Source of the DNA: an uncultured Alphaproteobacteria bacterium
Lineage (GTDB): Bacteria; Pseudomonadota; Alphaproteobacteria; RF32; CAG-239
Reading direction: 5' to 3'
DNA length: 6,219 nucleotides
Assembly: GCA_900551585.1 (NCBI GenBank)
Contig: URWU01000094.1
Span: forward strand, 1 to 6,219
Position numbers and translations under genes: made by a program. The notes under the pieces are model-generated. The model was given only the letters and a program-made list of their open reading frames with translations. It was not told the origin of the DNA and ran no database searches. Of this stretch, positions 6,196 through 6,219 are shown one piece after another (the first letter of the stretch is position 1; each line of letters begins with the position of its first letter).

Positions 6196-6219
6196 CTGTC
6201 TCTTATACACATCTGACGC
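6196..6219 (+). other. Untrimmed Nextera i5-side adapter
   Basis: Bases 6196-6214 are ctgtctcttatacacatct, the Tn5 mosaic end on the opposite strand, followed by gacgc, the first bases of the Nextera read 1 primer complement. The genomic insert ends at 6195. The LSLIHI tail and stop codon that translation gives to rpsA come from this adapter. Confidence 0.98.

Noticed and set aside
31..6214. 19-base inverted repeats that look like transposon ends around the whole window
   Set aside because: They are the engineered Tn5 mosaic ends of the Nextera kit, with index and primer bases outside them, and no transposase gene lies between.
6196..6216. An rpsA C-terminus ending LSLIHI and a stop
   Set aside because: Those codons are adapter sequence; the protein is truncated by the contig end, not naturally short.

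Overview
This window is one assembled contig carrying untrimmed Illumina Nextera adapter at both ends (1-49 and 6196-6219). The genomic insert is therefore 50-6195. The matching Tn5 mosaic ends in inverted orientation are library chemistry, not a natural transposon. The gene content (cmk followed by rpsA, an RsmE of normal architecture, an alphaproteobacterial-style S1 N-terminus), the moderate base composition and a likely rhodoquinone-type methyltransferase suggest an alphaproteobacterium, probably an uncultured one from a low-oxygen habitat such as a gut. This placement is inference from protein style; no rRNA or other strong taxonomic marker is present.

Layout: two divergent transcription units share the intergenic region 3227-3367. 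Leftward (minus strand), in transcription order: an exported protein of unknown function with a long charged helix (3226-2399), the 16S rRNA m3U1498 methyltransferase rsmE (2393-1656), a LuxR/NarL-type response regulator (1625-954), an Hpt phosphotransfer protein overlapping it by 8 bases (961-638), and a SAM-dependent methyltransferase most like RquA, cut off by the contig end (624-50). Gaps are 5, 30, -8 and 13 bases, so these five genes look like one operon. Two of them (response regulator and rsmE) start with TTG.

Rightward (plus strand): cmk (3368-4027), a membrane-anchored ankyrin-repeat protein overlapping the cmk end by 17 bases (4011-4547), a 133-160 base leader holding a good promoter and a perfect 10-bp hairpin, then rpsA (from about 4708), cut by the contig end within its sixth S1 domain.

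Functionally the window mixes translation and nucleotide housekeeping (RsmE, CMP kinase, S1) with signalling (response regulator plus Hpt, no kinase in view), envelope or periplasm (the exported helical protein, the ankyrin protein) and a probable anaerobic quinone step. I see no CRISPR array, phage, insertion sequence, tRNA or rRNA. The least described parts are the exported helix protein, the response regulator/Hpt pair placed between rsmE and an RquA-like gene, the ankyrin gene between cmk and rpsA, and the structured rpsA leader.
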